From the NCBI GenBank assembly GCA_009746045.1, contig RPFO01000667.1, forward strand, positions 5,125,719 to 5,189,718: a DNA stretch of 64,000 nucleotides. The letters run 5' to 3'. Shown here in pieces: positions 1 to 8,410 of the stretch (positions are counted from its first letter, which is position 1; each line of letters starts with the position of its first letter). The DNA comes from Mesostigma viride (taxonomy: Eukaryota; Streptophyta; Mesostigmatophyceae; Mesostigmatales; Mesostigmataceae). The notes under the pieces were generated by a model. It saw only the letters and a list, made by a program, of their open reading frames with translations. It did not search any database and was not told where the DNA came from. The translations under genes were made by a program, and so were the position numbers.

Positions 1-119
1 ACACTTCTAAAGAGTTTCTGCCCCAGTCGAGAACCCGAACAATATCGGAGGAGTGCTTGGGTGTCCAACACGTACTCCTTCTCGGCGCCTGCGTATCGTT
101 TGATGGACGGAATATCCAT
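1..119 (-). CDS. Partial viral-cluster ORF, unidentified
   Basis: An open frame starts at an ATG at 119 on the minus strand and runs off the left edge without a stop, giving 39 visible codons. It begins MDIPSIKRYAG and is fairly charged. It lies about 20 bases beyond the stop of the packaging ATPase and in the same direction, so it is probably the next gene of the minus-strand viral group. A second ATG eight bases upstream opens another frame that closes after about 38 codons, so it is less attractive. The visible part is too short for me to recognise a family. Confidence 0.35.
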   Translation of the reverse strand, partial: MDIPSIKRYAGAEKEYVLDTQALLRYCSGSRLGQKLFRS

Positions 120-141
120 AGTATATCATGTTCAGAGAAAA

Positions 142-1026
142 TTATTTTATCGAGAGAAATGTATTGAAGTTTCGACGAAACATTTTTTTCGGGTCGCGCT
201 GGTCGAAGTCGACAGCGAAGAAGTCGTGAGGATCGTCCTTGACGGCGTGGTCCCATAGCGCGAGAAACTCGTCCGGCGCCACAGCCCCCGCGCTCTCTTC
301 CGCGATCTGTCGCGCGGCTCGATGGTCCTTCGTTCTGAACAGCGCAAGAAACGATATATTCGCTCGCACTGCTCGTGGTACGCCACCGCTTGTGTACGCC
401 TGTGTCAGGAAAATCATGCTCGTGAGGAAGTGTCTGTGTTTGAACGCGAAAGCCGCAACAGCGTTTTTGCTAGAGCTCTGATAGAGGGCACTGCCTTGCA
501 TGTCGTCTATCAGAATGAGCGACGAAGGAGGACCGTGCTCGAACCTTGTCGCAGGTTTATCCCAGTTCATTGCATCAAGGCGTAGGTACATGGAGAGGTC
601 CATGAGTTCTGCGTTTTTTTTCCCATCCACGTATTCGCGTTTGAACGTTTCCCAGACCTTGAGATCGTCCTTGTACCTCTCGTATTCGTGGAGGTCAGAC
701 TTTATATGATCTATCATCCCATCGAATGCCAGGTTAGAGTAGACTTCCATCGTCATAGCTGGTTCCGGGAGCTCCTTGTATTTTGGCTCCGTGTGGGCAC
801 TCCCTGAAATGAGGTACAGCTTGTCGAATGAGTTGTTAGCAAAGTAAGCCTTCGCCATGTTGACTGCCGATGTAGTTTTCCCAGACCGTCGAGCTCCGCA
901 GAAGTTTGCGATGAAATGAAGACTCGGCATATTCGGTGGAGCAGGACGCTGTGGGGCGTATCGTTGCTTGATGTCTTTGTTCTCAAGTGAATGAATTCGT
1001 CGCTCTTCGATGATAGCCATTATCAT
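142..1026 (-). CDS. Viral DNA-packaging ATPase (FtsK/HerA, A32-like)
   Basis: A 294-residue P-loop ATPase of the type that pumps genomes into the capsids of polintons, virophages, polinton-like viruses and nucleocytoplasmic large DNA viruses. Seen in the sequence: a Walker A motif GARRSGKTT near residues 44-52, a Walker B motif LILIDDM near residue 170, and a downstream FLTQAY motif near 206 matching the sensor region of A32-like enzymes. Length is usual for the family. The start is ATG at 1026, with another in-frame ATG two codons later (MIMAIIEE). Its start lies 12 bases past the stop of the proline/lysine-rich gene at 1039, so the two are probably co-transcribed. The frame is intact, unlike several neighbours. 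The motifs make the family assignment strong; which virus lineage it belongs to needs a phylogeny. Confidence 0.87.
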   Translation of the reverse strand: MIMAIIEERRIHSLENKDIKQRYAPQRPAPPNMPSLHFIANFCGARRSGKTTSAVNMAKAYFANNSFDKLYLISGSAHTEPKYKELPEPAMTMEVYSNLAFDGMIDHIKSDLHEYERYKDDLKVWETFKREYVDGKKNAELMDLSMYLRLDAMNWDKPATRFEHGPPSSLILIDDMQGSALYQSSSKNAVAAFAFKHRHFLTSMIFLTQAYTSGGVPRAVRANISFLALFRTKDHRAARQIAEESAGAVAPDEFLALWDHAVKDDPHDFFAVDFDQRDPKKMFRRNFNTFLSIK

Positions 1027-1038
1027 TCTGAAGACATT

Positions 1039-1565
1039 TTAATCGTCCAGACTAGCAAGGAGAGACGCGCGGATGGCGGCCATGCGCATCTCGTATGGCG
1101 TCATCGCGACAGGTGGCGGTGGTGGAGGTGGGAGCTGTCGGGTCTTGATCGGGGGTGGCGGAGAGTCCGGCTCTGTCTCCTTGGGCTTTCGACCCCGTCT
1201 TGGTTTTGGCGTGTCGGCGGGGGTTGAGGCGACGGAATCTTCAGCGAGAAGGCGTTCAATCCGCGATTTGTTGCGGGCTTCTTGCAGCTCGAGTTCGACT
1301 AGCCTTTGCCGCTGAATCTCCAATTCCTTTGCAAGGACCTTTCGTTTCGTTATCTCTGCCTCCTTTTCTCGTTTCGTCTCTTCTCCCTCTCGGCTTTTGC
1401 GCGTTGCTGGTAAACCCTCATTTTGTCGCGAAGGGCTTTTTTCTGTTCATCATTCAGCGGTTGTCCCTTTCGAATTGTCTTGACCAGGTCAACCTGCTCT
1501 TCCCGCGTCTCGGCGAAGGTTTCGTCTTGGTAGCTCGTTGGGGTCTCTGAAGCCTCAGAGGCCAT
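1039..1565 (-). CDS. Charged coiled-coil/proline-rich viral protein, frame broken
   Basis: Two minus-strand frames lie head to tail. The first starts at ATG 1565 and closes near 1350 after 71 codons. The second is open from upstream of 1390 and ends at 1039. Across the junction both are rich in Glu, Lys and Arg, as expected of one continuous coiled coil, and the second frame is already coil-like upstream of its first ATG at 1323. One missing base at about 1350-1395 explains the break. The C-terminal part has a PRRGRKPK basic patch like an AT-hook and a run of prolines. I do not recognise the protein; a DNA-binding or scaffold role is only a guess. It starts opposite the gene at 1590, which suggests a shared divergent promoter. 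Confidence 0.5.
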
Positions 1566-1589
1566 GTTTATATTCTAGGTAGATAATAA
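1566..1589. promoter_or_regulatory. Divergent AT-rich viral promoter spacer
   Basis: Only 24 bases separate the minus-strand start at 1565 from the plus-strand start at 1590. The spacer is AT-rich with TATATT and AGATAATAA. Similar AT-rich leaders (AAAATAT, TATAAAAAT) sit just before the starts at 4920, 6888, 8221 and 10428. They look like compact viral promoters, but no consensus could be computed here. Confidence 0.35.
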
Positions 1590-4354
1590 ATGGTCGTTCT
1601 AACAACATTGAGCAGACCGACCAATCTCGCCACCGGGTTAACGCTCGACCCTGAAATGGAGGAGCGTGTTTCTAACATCGAAACAGACATAGATGGGCTT
1701 CAAGCTAGCGTTACGTTACTTCTTGGCACTTCACATCCATTCGATGAGTCACTCGTTGTCGACGGATTCAAAATTTTCTACCCGAGCCAGCCGACAAATG
1801 TGCGACTCGGAGACAATTACGACGACGAGACCGCAAGCGACCCATCGGAACTTGCTTACAGTCTCGTCGTGAATGGGTATTCCTATTTTAAATCAGGGAC
1901 TACTTTAGTCGACGATCTCACTCTAAATGAACCTTACCTTACGGCGAAAGTGGGAGCGACCCAGTACCACGTCTTCGACTTTAGCCCTGATACGTTGCTA
2001 GACCCTGGTGGCAGAGTCCTGACCCGCGCGCAATTGGACTACCTTTTTGACCAACACGGGGTAGGCAAAACGTCGATAGCTAACTTGAACGGGGATTTCG
2101 TCCTCCATCTCGAAGACGGGACGACCGTGTCGCACCAAAACGCGTTCAACGTCATCAATGACCAGGATGTGCGAGTCCAGCTGCCCTACAACGTTACGAA
2201 TGGCGACGCGAGTGGAATCTGTAAGTTTACCTATCGCGACTACCACACGACCCAGGCGCGCACGGGGGAGAGCGTTGTGGACGGAGAGGTAGGATATCCA
2301 TACTTTTCCGACTCTTTCTATGGTCTCGGCGGATCTCGATTTAACGGCCTCCCTCTCCGCGTGGAGTTGTTGTCTTTCGCCACGATTCGCGACGACAACC
2401 GCCGCCTTCCACTAACTGGGAGATCCTTCACCATCACGCGTACATACTCGCCACTGACGGACTGGCGAATGGGTCCGATTGACCCTGTGAACGCACTCTA
2501 CTGGAGCACCAATCCAACCACCGCTAATTGGGAGGTCGTAGAGGGAACGACCCTCAAACAGGGCATAAAGATGACGACCCCCTTCGCATACCAACGCAAA
2601 CTCCCCATCAGGTGGTACATGAATTCCACCCAGCTCACGCCGACCACTCCGACCATCGGCGGAGTCTCCCTCTCGCAAAACGGGGGACTGCGCGGGGAAG
2701 ACGCCGTAATCACCGCGCCAGTCGCGGCAGATAGTAACAAGTATATGAACTACGAGATAGACGTCTACAACGACTCGACCCTCACCTCCTACACCACCCA
2801 CAAAGGAGGGGTGATGGTATGCGTTTCAAAAATGAGCCAACTGCACTCCGGCATCCGGACACCAAGTTCCTACATTTCATATCTAAATCCTGTAAAAATC
2901 GCGATCAACGGCGTCTACGCGACCATGATGTGGGGTGGGGAAAGTCGTTGCCTCCTCTCACCGGTTTTCATCTGTTGGCGAACGGAGTATCTCAAGGGGC
3001 CTTGGATGGGACGTTGAAGACAACGACGTTTCAAAATCCATCCGAAGGCGATGATGTAGAACTCAGATACAGGATCGTAACCGTAAAGGACTCGCCAAAC
3101 CTGTCAGGAGAGACCGTGGAGATAGACGGCCCCGCTACGACGCTCCATTCTCTAGAATCATTCTCGCGCCACTCCGTGACCACGCTGCAAGCAGAAGCTT
3201 CGAAATACTACTTTGAAGGGTCTCCCGAAAAATTCTTTTTTGTAAAAACAGCCACTCCGGCACCAAGCAAATGTGTTGTTTTTTCAGAGCAGCTCATCGA
3301 CGGCCCATTTCTATTGTGTTTTCGGCTATATTTGGGCAGCAACGATGCTTTCGTCTCGTTTGCAGAAAATACTATGTCTTTGACGAATAAATATCACCCG
3401 GCCACGACAGATGCCCATCAGAATTGGAGAAATGCGGCTACGACGCATTGGGGTATGCTGGGTATCAATCTGCACCATAGTGACTATGCACTCGACCTGT
3501 TTGACAATCTGAAGTCGAAGGTTCGATACACGTTAAACTCATCATGGAGACAACAAAACAGCTACTGGGTGGCATTTCGAAGAAAATCGGATGGGAAGGT
3601 GGAGCGTTATATATCCAAAACAACTCCTCAAGAACTTAGTGACATGACTAAAATCTCAAACTCGTCCGGTATATTTACAACCACTCCTACAGACATTCTT
3701 GACCCGTACATTCCGATGCCCCTCCGACCAGTCTTCCACTTGAGCGGAGAGTACCACGGCGCGTATGTCTGGCCAATCAAAGATGACCTACAAGACATAG
3801 AGTTCGACTCTCTAAAAACCAACAACCCATCCGGATCGTACACAGCCGTCGGAGACGTGTTGGAGCTGCGTCACAGGTCCACCTCGTCGAGGAATTGTAG
3901 CATTTTTGGCAAATATAGCGTCACAAAACCCGTACCGGGTGTGGCGGATACTTGGTTTAAGGAGCTAACACTCACGAATGAGAGTGTCATCCGCACGGTT
4001 GTTAAGTGTCCCGATGTTCAATACGGCGTGCAAATGAACCAATATACTGCCAAAATATATGGGATTCTACCAGCTCGTCAGTCGGTAAGGAAGTTTTATG
4101 TAAGACTTGGATTTTCAAACACCAAGTTGAGCAATGATCCGTTGCTTATCAGCGTAGTCGTTGGAGAAGCGTGGACTGGCGGTTTTTCTACAACGACAAT
4201 ATCAAAATCCTCGTCGTACGTTGACATAACCTGTGATCATATTTCACTGGTTGATCCTCCAGTTACTGGTATGATCCATTTGGCGACCGTGACGTTCCAG
4301 GTATTAGATCCAACAGTATCTGGCCCGACCCGCTTTTATTTGCTTCTAGCCTAA
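1590..4354 (+). CDS. Large fibre-like virion protein, frame broken near 2940
   Basis: The first frame runs from ATG 1590 to a stop at 3017 (475 codons). A second frame is open from about 2819 to the stop at 4354 (511 codons). The first loses its character after the Trp-Gly-Gly stretch near 2935, and the second continues with compatible sequence. One missing base in the G/A run at about 2936-2944 would make a single protein of about 920 residues. The N-terminus (residues 23-48) has a short heptad-like helix with Glu/Val/Ile/Leu spacing, as in trimeric fibres. The rest is rich in Thr, Ser, Asn and aromatic residues and looks beta-structured. I do not recognise a named domain. Position beside capsid genes and composition suggest a spike or fibre. 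Confidence 0.6.
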
Positions 4355-4401
4355 GCTACTATTATGGTTCAAGCCTGTCGTCAATTGGCGGCAATCACGG
4401 G

Positions 4402-4872
4402 ATGGACGTGGCCCTGTATGAAGATGTCCGAGAAACTAGGCGTATATCGCACACGATATTGGAAGCAGATTCTTTGGTCGGTCTGAGGCAGCCCATATAC
4501 GACTACCCGCTTCCGCAATTTTGGCACGGCGCCCCTGTGGCCGTGATGTCTTTCCACGACCCGGCCACACAATCGGAACTAACTCTTCCGACCGCGTTGA
4601 CCAATATCCTTGTCAGGTTAACATTTGATAACAACCCACCAACGATTCTCGACATATCAAACCCATATCGCTTAACGGCTAGCGGCCTGTCCGTCTGGCC
4701 GGTAAACGTTATAATTGGCAGCAACTGGAATGTTGTTTCAGGATACGAGGAGGATGACGGGGTGTTTGAAATCGCATTGCGGATTCCTCGCATCACCACT
4801 GACACGTCAACAAACATAGCTCTCTACGGCGTTTTGCAAGTCGCGCGCTGGAAAAATGGCCGTGTCGACTAA
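4402..4872 (+). CDS. Unidentified viral protein, 156 aa
   Basis: An intact frame from ATG 4402 to TAG 4872. No earlier in-frame ATG exists after the preceding stop at 4354. The product is mostly beta-type sequence (LTLPTALTNILVRLTF, IALYGVLQVARW) with no transmembrane stretch or cysteine pattern. It lies between the long fibre-like protein and the zinc-finger protein on the same strand. It could be a small jelly-roll or minor capsid protein, but I see no diagnostic motif. Confidence 0.6.
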   Translation: MDVALYEDVRETRRISHTILEADSLVGLRQPIYDYPLPQFWHGAPVAVMSFHDPATQSELTLPTALTNILVRLTFDNNPPTILDISNPYRLTASGLSVWPVNVIIGSNWNVVSGYEEDDGVFEIALRIPRITTDTSTNIALYGVLQVARWKNGRVD

Positions 4873-4919
4873 CAAGACCCTCACTTGGACGTTATAAAAA
4901 TCTATGATTATATGCAGAA

Positions 4920-5423
4920 ATGGCAAGGCGTCAGAAATCAGCACGGCGCCGTCCTTCAAGTAAAAGGGGAAAACCGAAGCGTAAGGTCGCACCCCAGTCG
5001 CAGGTGACCGCTTCATCGACCAACACCATTGTCATCCACAGCGCGCCGGTCCGAAGAGCGGTGAACAAAGGGAAGGTCGCAGAGGCGCGAGGGTTCAAGG
5101 ATGCCCTTCTCATGGCGTCAGTGATGGCGAACTCTAGACCGGTCGCGTACCCCCCATTGTCCGCGTATGCCCAACCGGCCCCTGTCGCGCCGGCTCCCGA
5201 ACCGGTTGTCGTCGATGAAGCAGTGGCGGCACCCCCGGAGCCTGCGGGTGTACCTGTCGGGAAACGAGTCCAGGTGGGAGGCGCGAGGTGGAAATGCCCA
5301 CAACCCGGGTGTAAGAGCACGTTCGCAAACGAAAAAAACCTCCTGCTGCATCTCAGGAGGGTCCACAACACGGTCGTGGGAATTCCAAAAGAAGGCGCTG
5401 AAAAAAATCTCACAGAAGAGTAA
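4920..5423 (+). CDS. Basic viral protein with one C2H2 zinc finger
   Basis: A 167-residue protein. Residues 1-30 are strongly basic (RRQKSARRRPSSKRGKPKRK), like a nucleic-acid-binding or nuclear-localisation tail. The middle is Ala/Pro/Val-rich and probably disordered. Near the C-terminus lies one classical finger, WKCPQPGC then FANEKNLLLHLRRVH, with spacing C-x4-C-x12-H-x4-H. The leader TATAAAAAT sits about 25 bases before the start. The end comes two bases before the next ATG at 5426, so the two are tightly packed. A DNA-binding virion or regulatory protein is the natural inference. The finger could also have been captured from a host. Confidence 0.75.
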   Translation: MARRQKSARRRPSSKRGKPKRKVAPQSQVTASSTNTIVIHSAPVRRAVNKGKVAEARGFKDALLMASVMANSRPVAYPPLSAYAQPAPVAPAPEPVVVDEAVAAPPEPAGVPVGKRVQVGGARWKCPQPGCKSTFANEKNLLLHLRRVHNTVVGIPKEGAEKNLTEE

Positions 5424-5425
5424 AC

Positions 5426-5770
5426 ATGAGCAGCCCGCTGTTCACTGACGCCGAGATGCTCGAGATCTCTCAATGGATGACCCTCCATCCAAATGTCCCA
5501 CGAGAGTTCATTGAGGCAGCCATGCTCTACTGTAAGAAGAAGCCACTCACAGGGAAGACAAGGCGCGCCATGAAAAGGGCATCGGCGAAAATTGAGGAAG
5601 GCGTCGTCAAGGTTTTTGGGACAAACGAAATTACTTCTGAGCTATTGTCAGAAGAAGTGGCCGATGAAGGAGTTCATCCAGGAAACGCTGACACTCACTC
5701 TTCGCACGGAGAACCGAACTCGCGGGACGCTAGTGGATCCGGTATGGGACATCCCGGCGGGACTCCTTGA
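5426..5770 (+). CDS. Unidentified viral protein, 114 aa
   Basis: An intact frame two bases after the zinc-finger gene. The first 80 residues are predicted helical (TDAEMLEISQWMTLHP, AMKRASAKIEEGVVKVFG) and basic. The tail from about residue 85 is Gly/Ser/His-rich and overlaps the next frame (from 5664) by about 107 bases, so the tail may be less constrained. I do not recognise a family. Confidence 0.55.
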   Translation: MSSPLFTDAEMLEISQWMTLHPNVPREFIEAAMLYCKKKPLTGKTRRAMKRASAKIEEGVVKVFGTNEITSELLSEEVADEGVHPGNADTHSSHGEPNSRDASGSGMGHPGGTP

Positions 5771-6526
5771 CGATTATCACGACGTCGGGCTTACCCTCAT
5801 GACCATCCCGTTTGAACAGACTCACATCAGCGAAGGAAACCGATACTTCACTGTCCGTTTGTCTGGCAGCGAGTCCCCTACGAAGGTGACCTTGCCGCTC
5901 GGCTCGTACACGACTATCGAAAACCGAAAAAACATAGAGGAAGCTTTGAAGGCGGTAGATCCTGGGTTCTCGGTCACGTACAACAGGGCGACTAGTCTTT
6001 TACCGTGACAAATGCCACCGAGTTCTCTGTCGCGGTGGATGAGCCCACGGGCCGGGTGTTGGGGCTCATGGAAGGATCATATCCTTTCACAGGTGTCCTC
6101 GCTAGCAACCGGCCAGCAACGAATGGGAGACTGAGAATGGTGTATGTATACAGCGACATCGTTCGAGGAAACGTGATATCATCGTCGACAGGCACGGGAT
6201 ATGGAGGCCTTTTGGCCGTCTGTCCCAACATGTCGCAGTTCTTAGAACCCATTGTTTGGCAGGCAGCGACCCCTTTGTGGCAGCATCTCAAGGACTCTCC
6301 CAGCAACATCACGATCCGACTGCTCGACGAGGACGACGCTCCTATAACTGTCTACTCGGATTGGGCTCTTCAGCTCTCCTTCCGCATAAGCCCTCAGAAG
6401 GCGATGGGAATAGAGGCGAGGAAGATCGGGAGCGTTTTGAAGTATATGGCCCTTGACAGGACCGTCCAGCCACAAACCAGATTTATTTCTCAGCCATCTA
6501 GTACTATCGAGGACGATGAAAGTTAA
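5664..6526 (+). CDS. Penton/minor-capsid-like candidate, frame broken at 5997-6001
   Basis: The first part is read from ATG 5664 (MKEFIQETLTLTLRTE) to a TGA at 6006-6008. The second is open from about 6005 to TAA 6526. The sequences join sensibly if one T is missing from the TTTT run at 5998-6001. A joined product would be about 287 residues. The segment LPLGSYTTIENRKNIEEALK resembles the strand-turn-helix pattern seen in small minor capsid and penton proteins of polinton-like viruses. That resemblance is a weak, by-eye judgement. It sits between the helical protein genes and upstream of the probable capsid gene. The stop overlaps the start of the next gene by 11 bases. Confidence 0.55.
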
Positions 6527-6872
6527 TTTTGGAGCAATCGGAAACGTGGCTAGACGCGTGGGAGAGTTTGCCGGCAACGCTATCAAGAGGGTCGGCGACG
6601 GGGCGGCCATCGTGTCAGCTGTCAAGAAAGCCGGGCACGTCGCTGGCGAAGTCATCTCAAAAATTGGCGACGGGGCGCGGGCTGCCAAACAGGCGGCGGG
6701 CATTGTCGATTCCGCGCTCGGACACATCCCATCCAACATGATCGCGAAGAGTACGCTGCTCGGGAAAGCGTACTCGGTCGCAAACACTGGTCTGAGCGCC
6801 TTGTCCAACCTCGAAAGACGGGTTGATGGAGCGAAGGTAAAAAATCCCATACTCGGCCAGCTTCTTCAGTAA
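6516..6872 (+). CDS. Small Ala/Gly-rich helical virion protein
   Basis: Starts at ATG 6516, overlapping the previous stop by 11 bases (ATGAAAGTTAA), and ends at TAA 6872, giving 118 residues. The same 11-base ATG...TAA overlap recurs at 10930, which supports this start over the longer frame beginning at 6453. The sequence alternates small residues with Val/Ile and Lys/Arg (VARRVGEFAGNAIKRVGDG), as in amphipathic helices of small virion-internal proteins such as adenovirus pVI/pX-type proteins. That is an analogy, not homology. It directly precedes the probable major capsid gene. Confidence 0.6.
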   Translation: MKVNFGAIGNVARRVGEFAGNAIKRVGDGAAIVSAVKKAGHVAGEVISKIGDGARAAKQAAGIVDSALGHIPSNMIAKSTLLGKAYSVANTGLSALSNLERRVDGAKVKNPILGQLLQ

Positions 6873-6887
6873 AAATATCTCATTCGA

Positions 6888-8192
6888 ATGTATACACAAT
6901 CTATGGCTTCGGACAATTCCTGGTACTCGCGCGCTATCCCCAAGTCCATGCAATACCTCGTGAAGGCGCTGGGTCAGCACACGACTCAACGAGTCCATCT
7001 CAGCACCCTCTCAGCAAGCGACGGCATCAAACAAGGGTCTGTGGTCGCGGTCCGCCTCCCCACGTCCGGGTTCGTGGACTTGCACTCCTTCGCAATGTTT
7101 TTCACGGGGACCCCCACGACCACGGCGGGGTTCGCGAAGTTCCCCGCGTACACGTCCTCCATCATCAGGCGCCTCGAGGTACTGGCAGGAGGTCAGACCG
7201 TCGACAGCATCAACGACTACTCCCAGCTGTTCCATACGCTGCTCTCGGTGCACGGCGGTGTCGAGTACAATCTCGCGCAGGCTCCCGCTGGTTGGTCGAA
7301 GAATAACAACATCGTCATTGCTGATGCGGCTGGCGCTCTCACAAACAACGTGAAGGCAAACACCGCAGTGGACGGCGTCATTGACCACTTTTTGGGATTC
7401 CTGAGTGGCGAGCCTCGGATCGTGGATCTGAGTCTCTTCCCCCCCATCGAGATCCGAATCACACTCATGGACGGAGGGGTGATGCTTCCTAGCGTGGCGC
7501 AGCAGCTGCTGCTGGCGATGGCATCGTGGCCGTTGAGCGACAGGGTTGGTTTCGAACTGAGCAACATCCACTTTAGCATCGACACGTACAGGTTCCAAGA
7601 AGATATCGTGGGCCAGATTTTCTCGTCCAGGCTTGCCGAGGGTGGAACTCTCTCCTTCAAGTGGCGGACGTGGCAGTCCACCAAACAGTCGCTCGGGACT
7701 CGTTCTCCCTATGCCATCAAGGCGTCGCTGTCTTCCGCGTCCGCCAGCAAACTCCTGGCGATTCAGGTTGCTGCCGGCGCGGACGTGACCAACGCATCTG
7801 GCAATACGATGTTCAATCACATCGCGGATGGTATGACTTCCTACCAATACGACATCAACGGATCCAACCTAGCGCCTGGATACCGTACGAACGCAACCGA
7901 GGCGTGGATCAATCTGTTGTCCGCGTTCGGTGACCAGGGGAATGTCTTGTCCTGTGTCCGGGAGGGCATGACTCCTACCACGTGGCTAAACAACAACTTC
8001 ACGATGGCGTGTCACCTTAATATGCCGTGTGCCGGTCCAGAGTACATGAGCGGCCTTGACCTTCGTGGCACGGCATCGGTGGTCACGCTGCGAGTCGAGA
8101 AGGGAGCGACGGACTGCATTTCCTACATCTTCACGGAGTGCGAATCAAAGATGGACATCGCTGCAGGCAGGCAGGCAGCCGTGTACCTCTAA
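6888..8192 (+). CDS. Probable major capsid protein (double jelly-roll type)
   Basis: A 434-residue intact frame with the leader AAAAATATC just upstream and an in-frame second Met at residue 6. Composition and predicted structure are those of a capsid shell protein: many short beta strands, no long helices, and Phe/Pro/Gly/Asn-rich loops. Recognisable stretches include FPPIEIRITLMDGG near residues 184-197 and GTLSFKWRTWQS near 253. It is the longest unbroken gene of the cluster and lies between small virion-protein genes, with the packaging ATPase in the same block. This is the arrangement of a polinton-like morphogenesis module. The length is at the short end for double jelly-roll capsids. 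The fold is inferred; a structure prediction would settle it. Confidence 0.65.
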   Translation: MYTQSMASDNSWYSRAIPKSMQYLVKALGQHTTQRVHLSTLSASDGIKQGSVVAVRLPTSGFVDLHSFAMFFTGTPTTTAGFAKFPAYTSSIIRRLEVLAGGQTVDSINDYSQLFHTLLSVHGGVEYNLAQAPAGWSKNNNIVIADAAGALTNNVKANTAVDGVIDHFLGFLSGEPRIVDLSLFPPIEIRITLMDGGVMLPSVAQQLLLAMASWPLSDRVGFELSNIHFSIDTYRFQEDIVGQIFSSRLAEGGTLSFKWRTWQSTKQSLGTRSPYAIKASLSSASASKLLAIQVAAGADVTNASGNTMFNHIADGMTSYQYDINGSNLAPGYRTNATEAWINLLSAFGDQGNVLSCVREGMTPTTWLNNNFTMACHLNMPCAGPEYMSGLDLRGTASVVTLRVEKGATDCISYIFTECESKMDIAAGRQAAVYL

Positions 8193-8220
8193 AAAATATA
8201 TACGTGTGTAATGACAAACG

Positions 8221-8391
8221 ATGGACTACTTTCGAGACCCTAGCATCACAGCTAATCCGTTTAACAGGTTGAAGTTGATTTTTGACATTCCTGAAATGGC
8301 AGATTCTGGTCTGTCCATGACAATGCCAGCTAGACGAGCATTGCCCCTTCTCCCCACCTTCAAGTATCCGCTACCAAACCAAAAAAAATAA
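8221..8391 (+). CDS. Small viral ORF, 56 aa
   Basis: A complete frame from ATG 8221 to TAA 8389-8391, sitting in an otherwise empty gap between the capsid gene and the fibre gene. A leader AAAAAATATATA lies 22 bases upstream. An ATG at 8211 is in another frame and stops after ten codons. The product is basic and proline-rich at the end (LPLLPTFKYPLP). It has no recognisable domain, but the promoter-like leader and tight fit support a real gene. Confidence 0.45.
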   Translation: MDYFRDPSITANPFNRLKLIFDIPEMADSGLSMTMPARRALPLLPTFKYPLPNQKK

Positions 8392-8410
8392 CGACGATTA
8401 GTCTATACAA

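Noticed and set aside
6242-6850. 202-codon minus-strand frame
   Set aside because: Antisense shadow over the 5664-6526 and 6516-6872 genes; composition is not protein-like.
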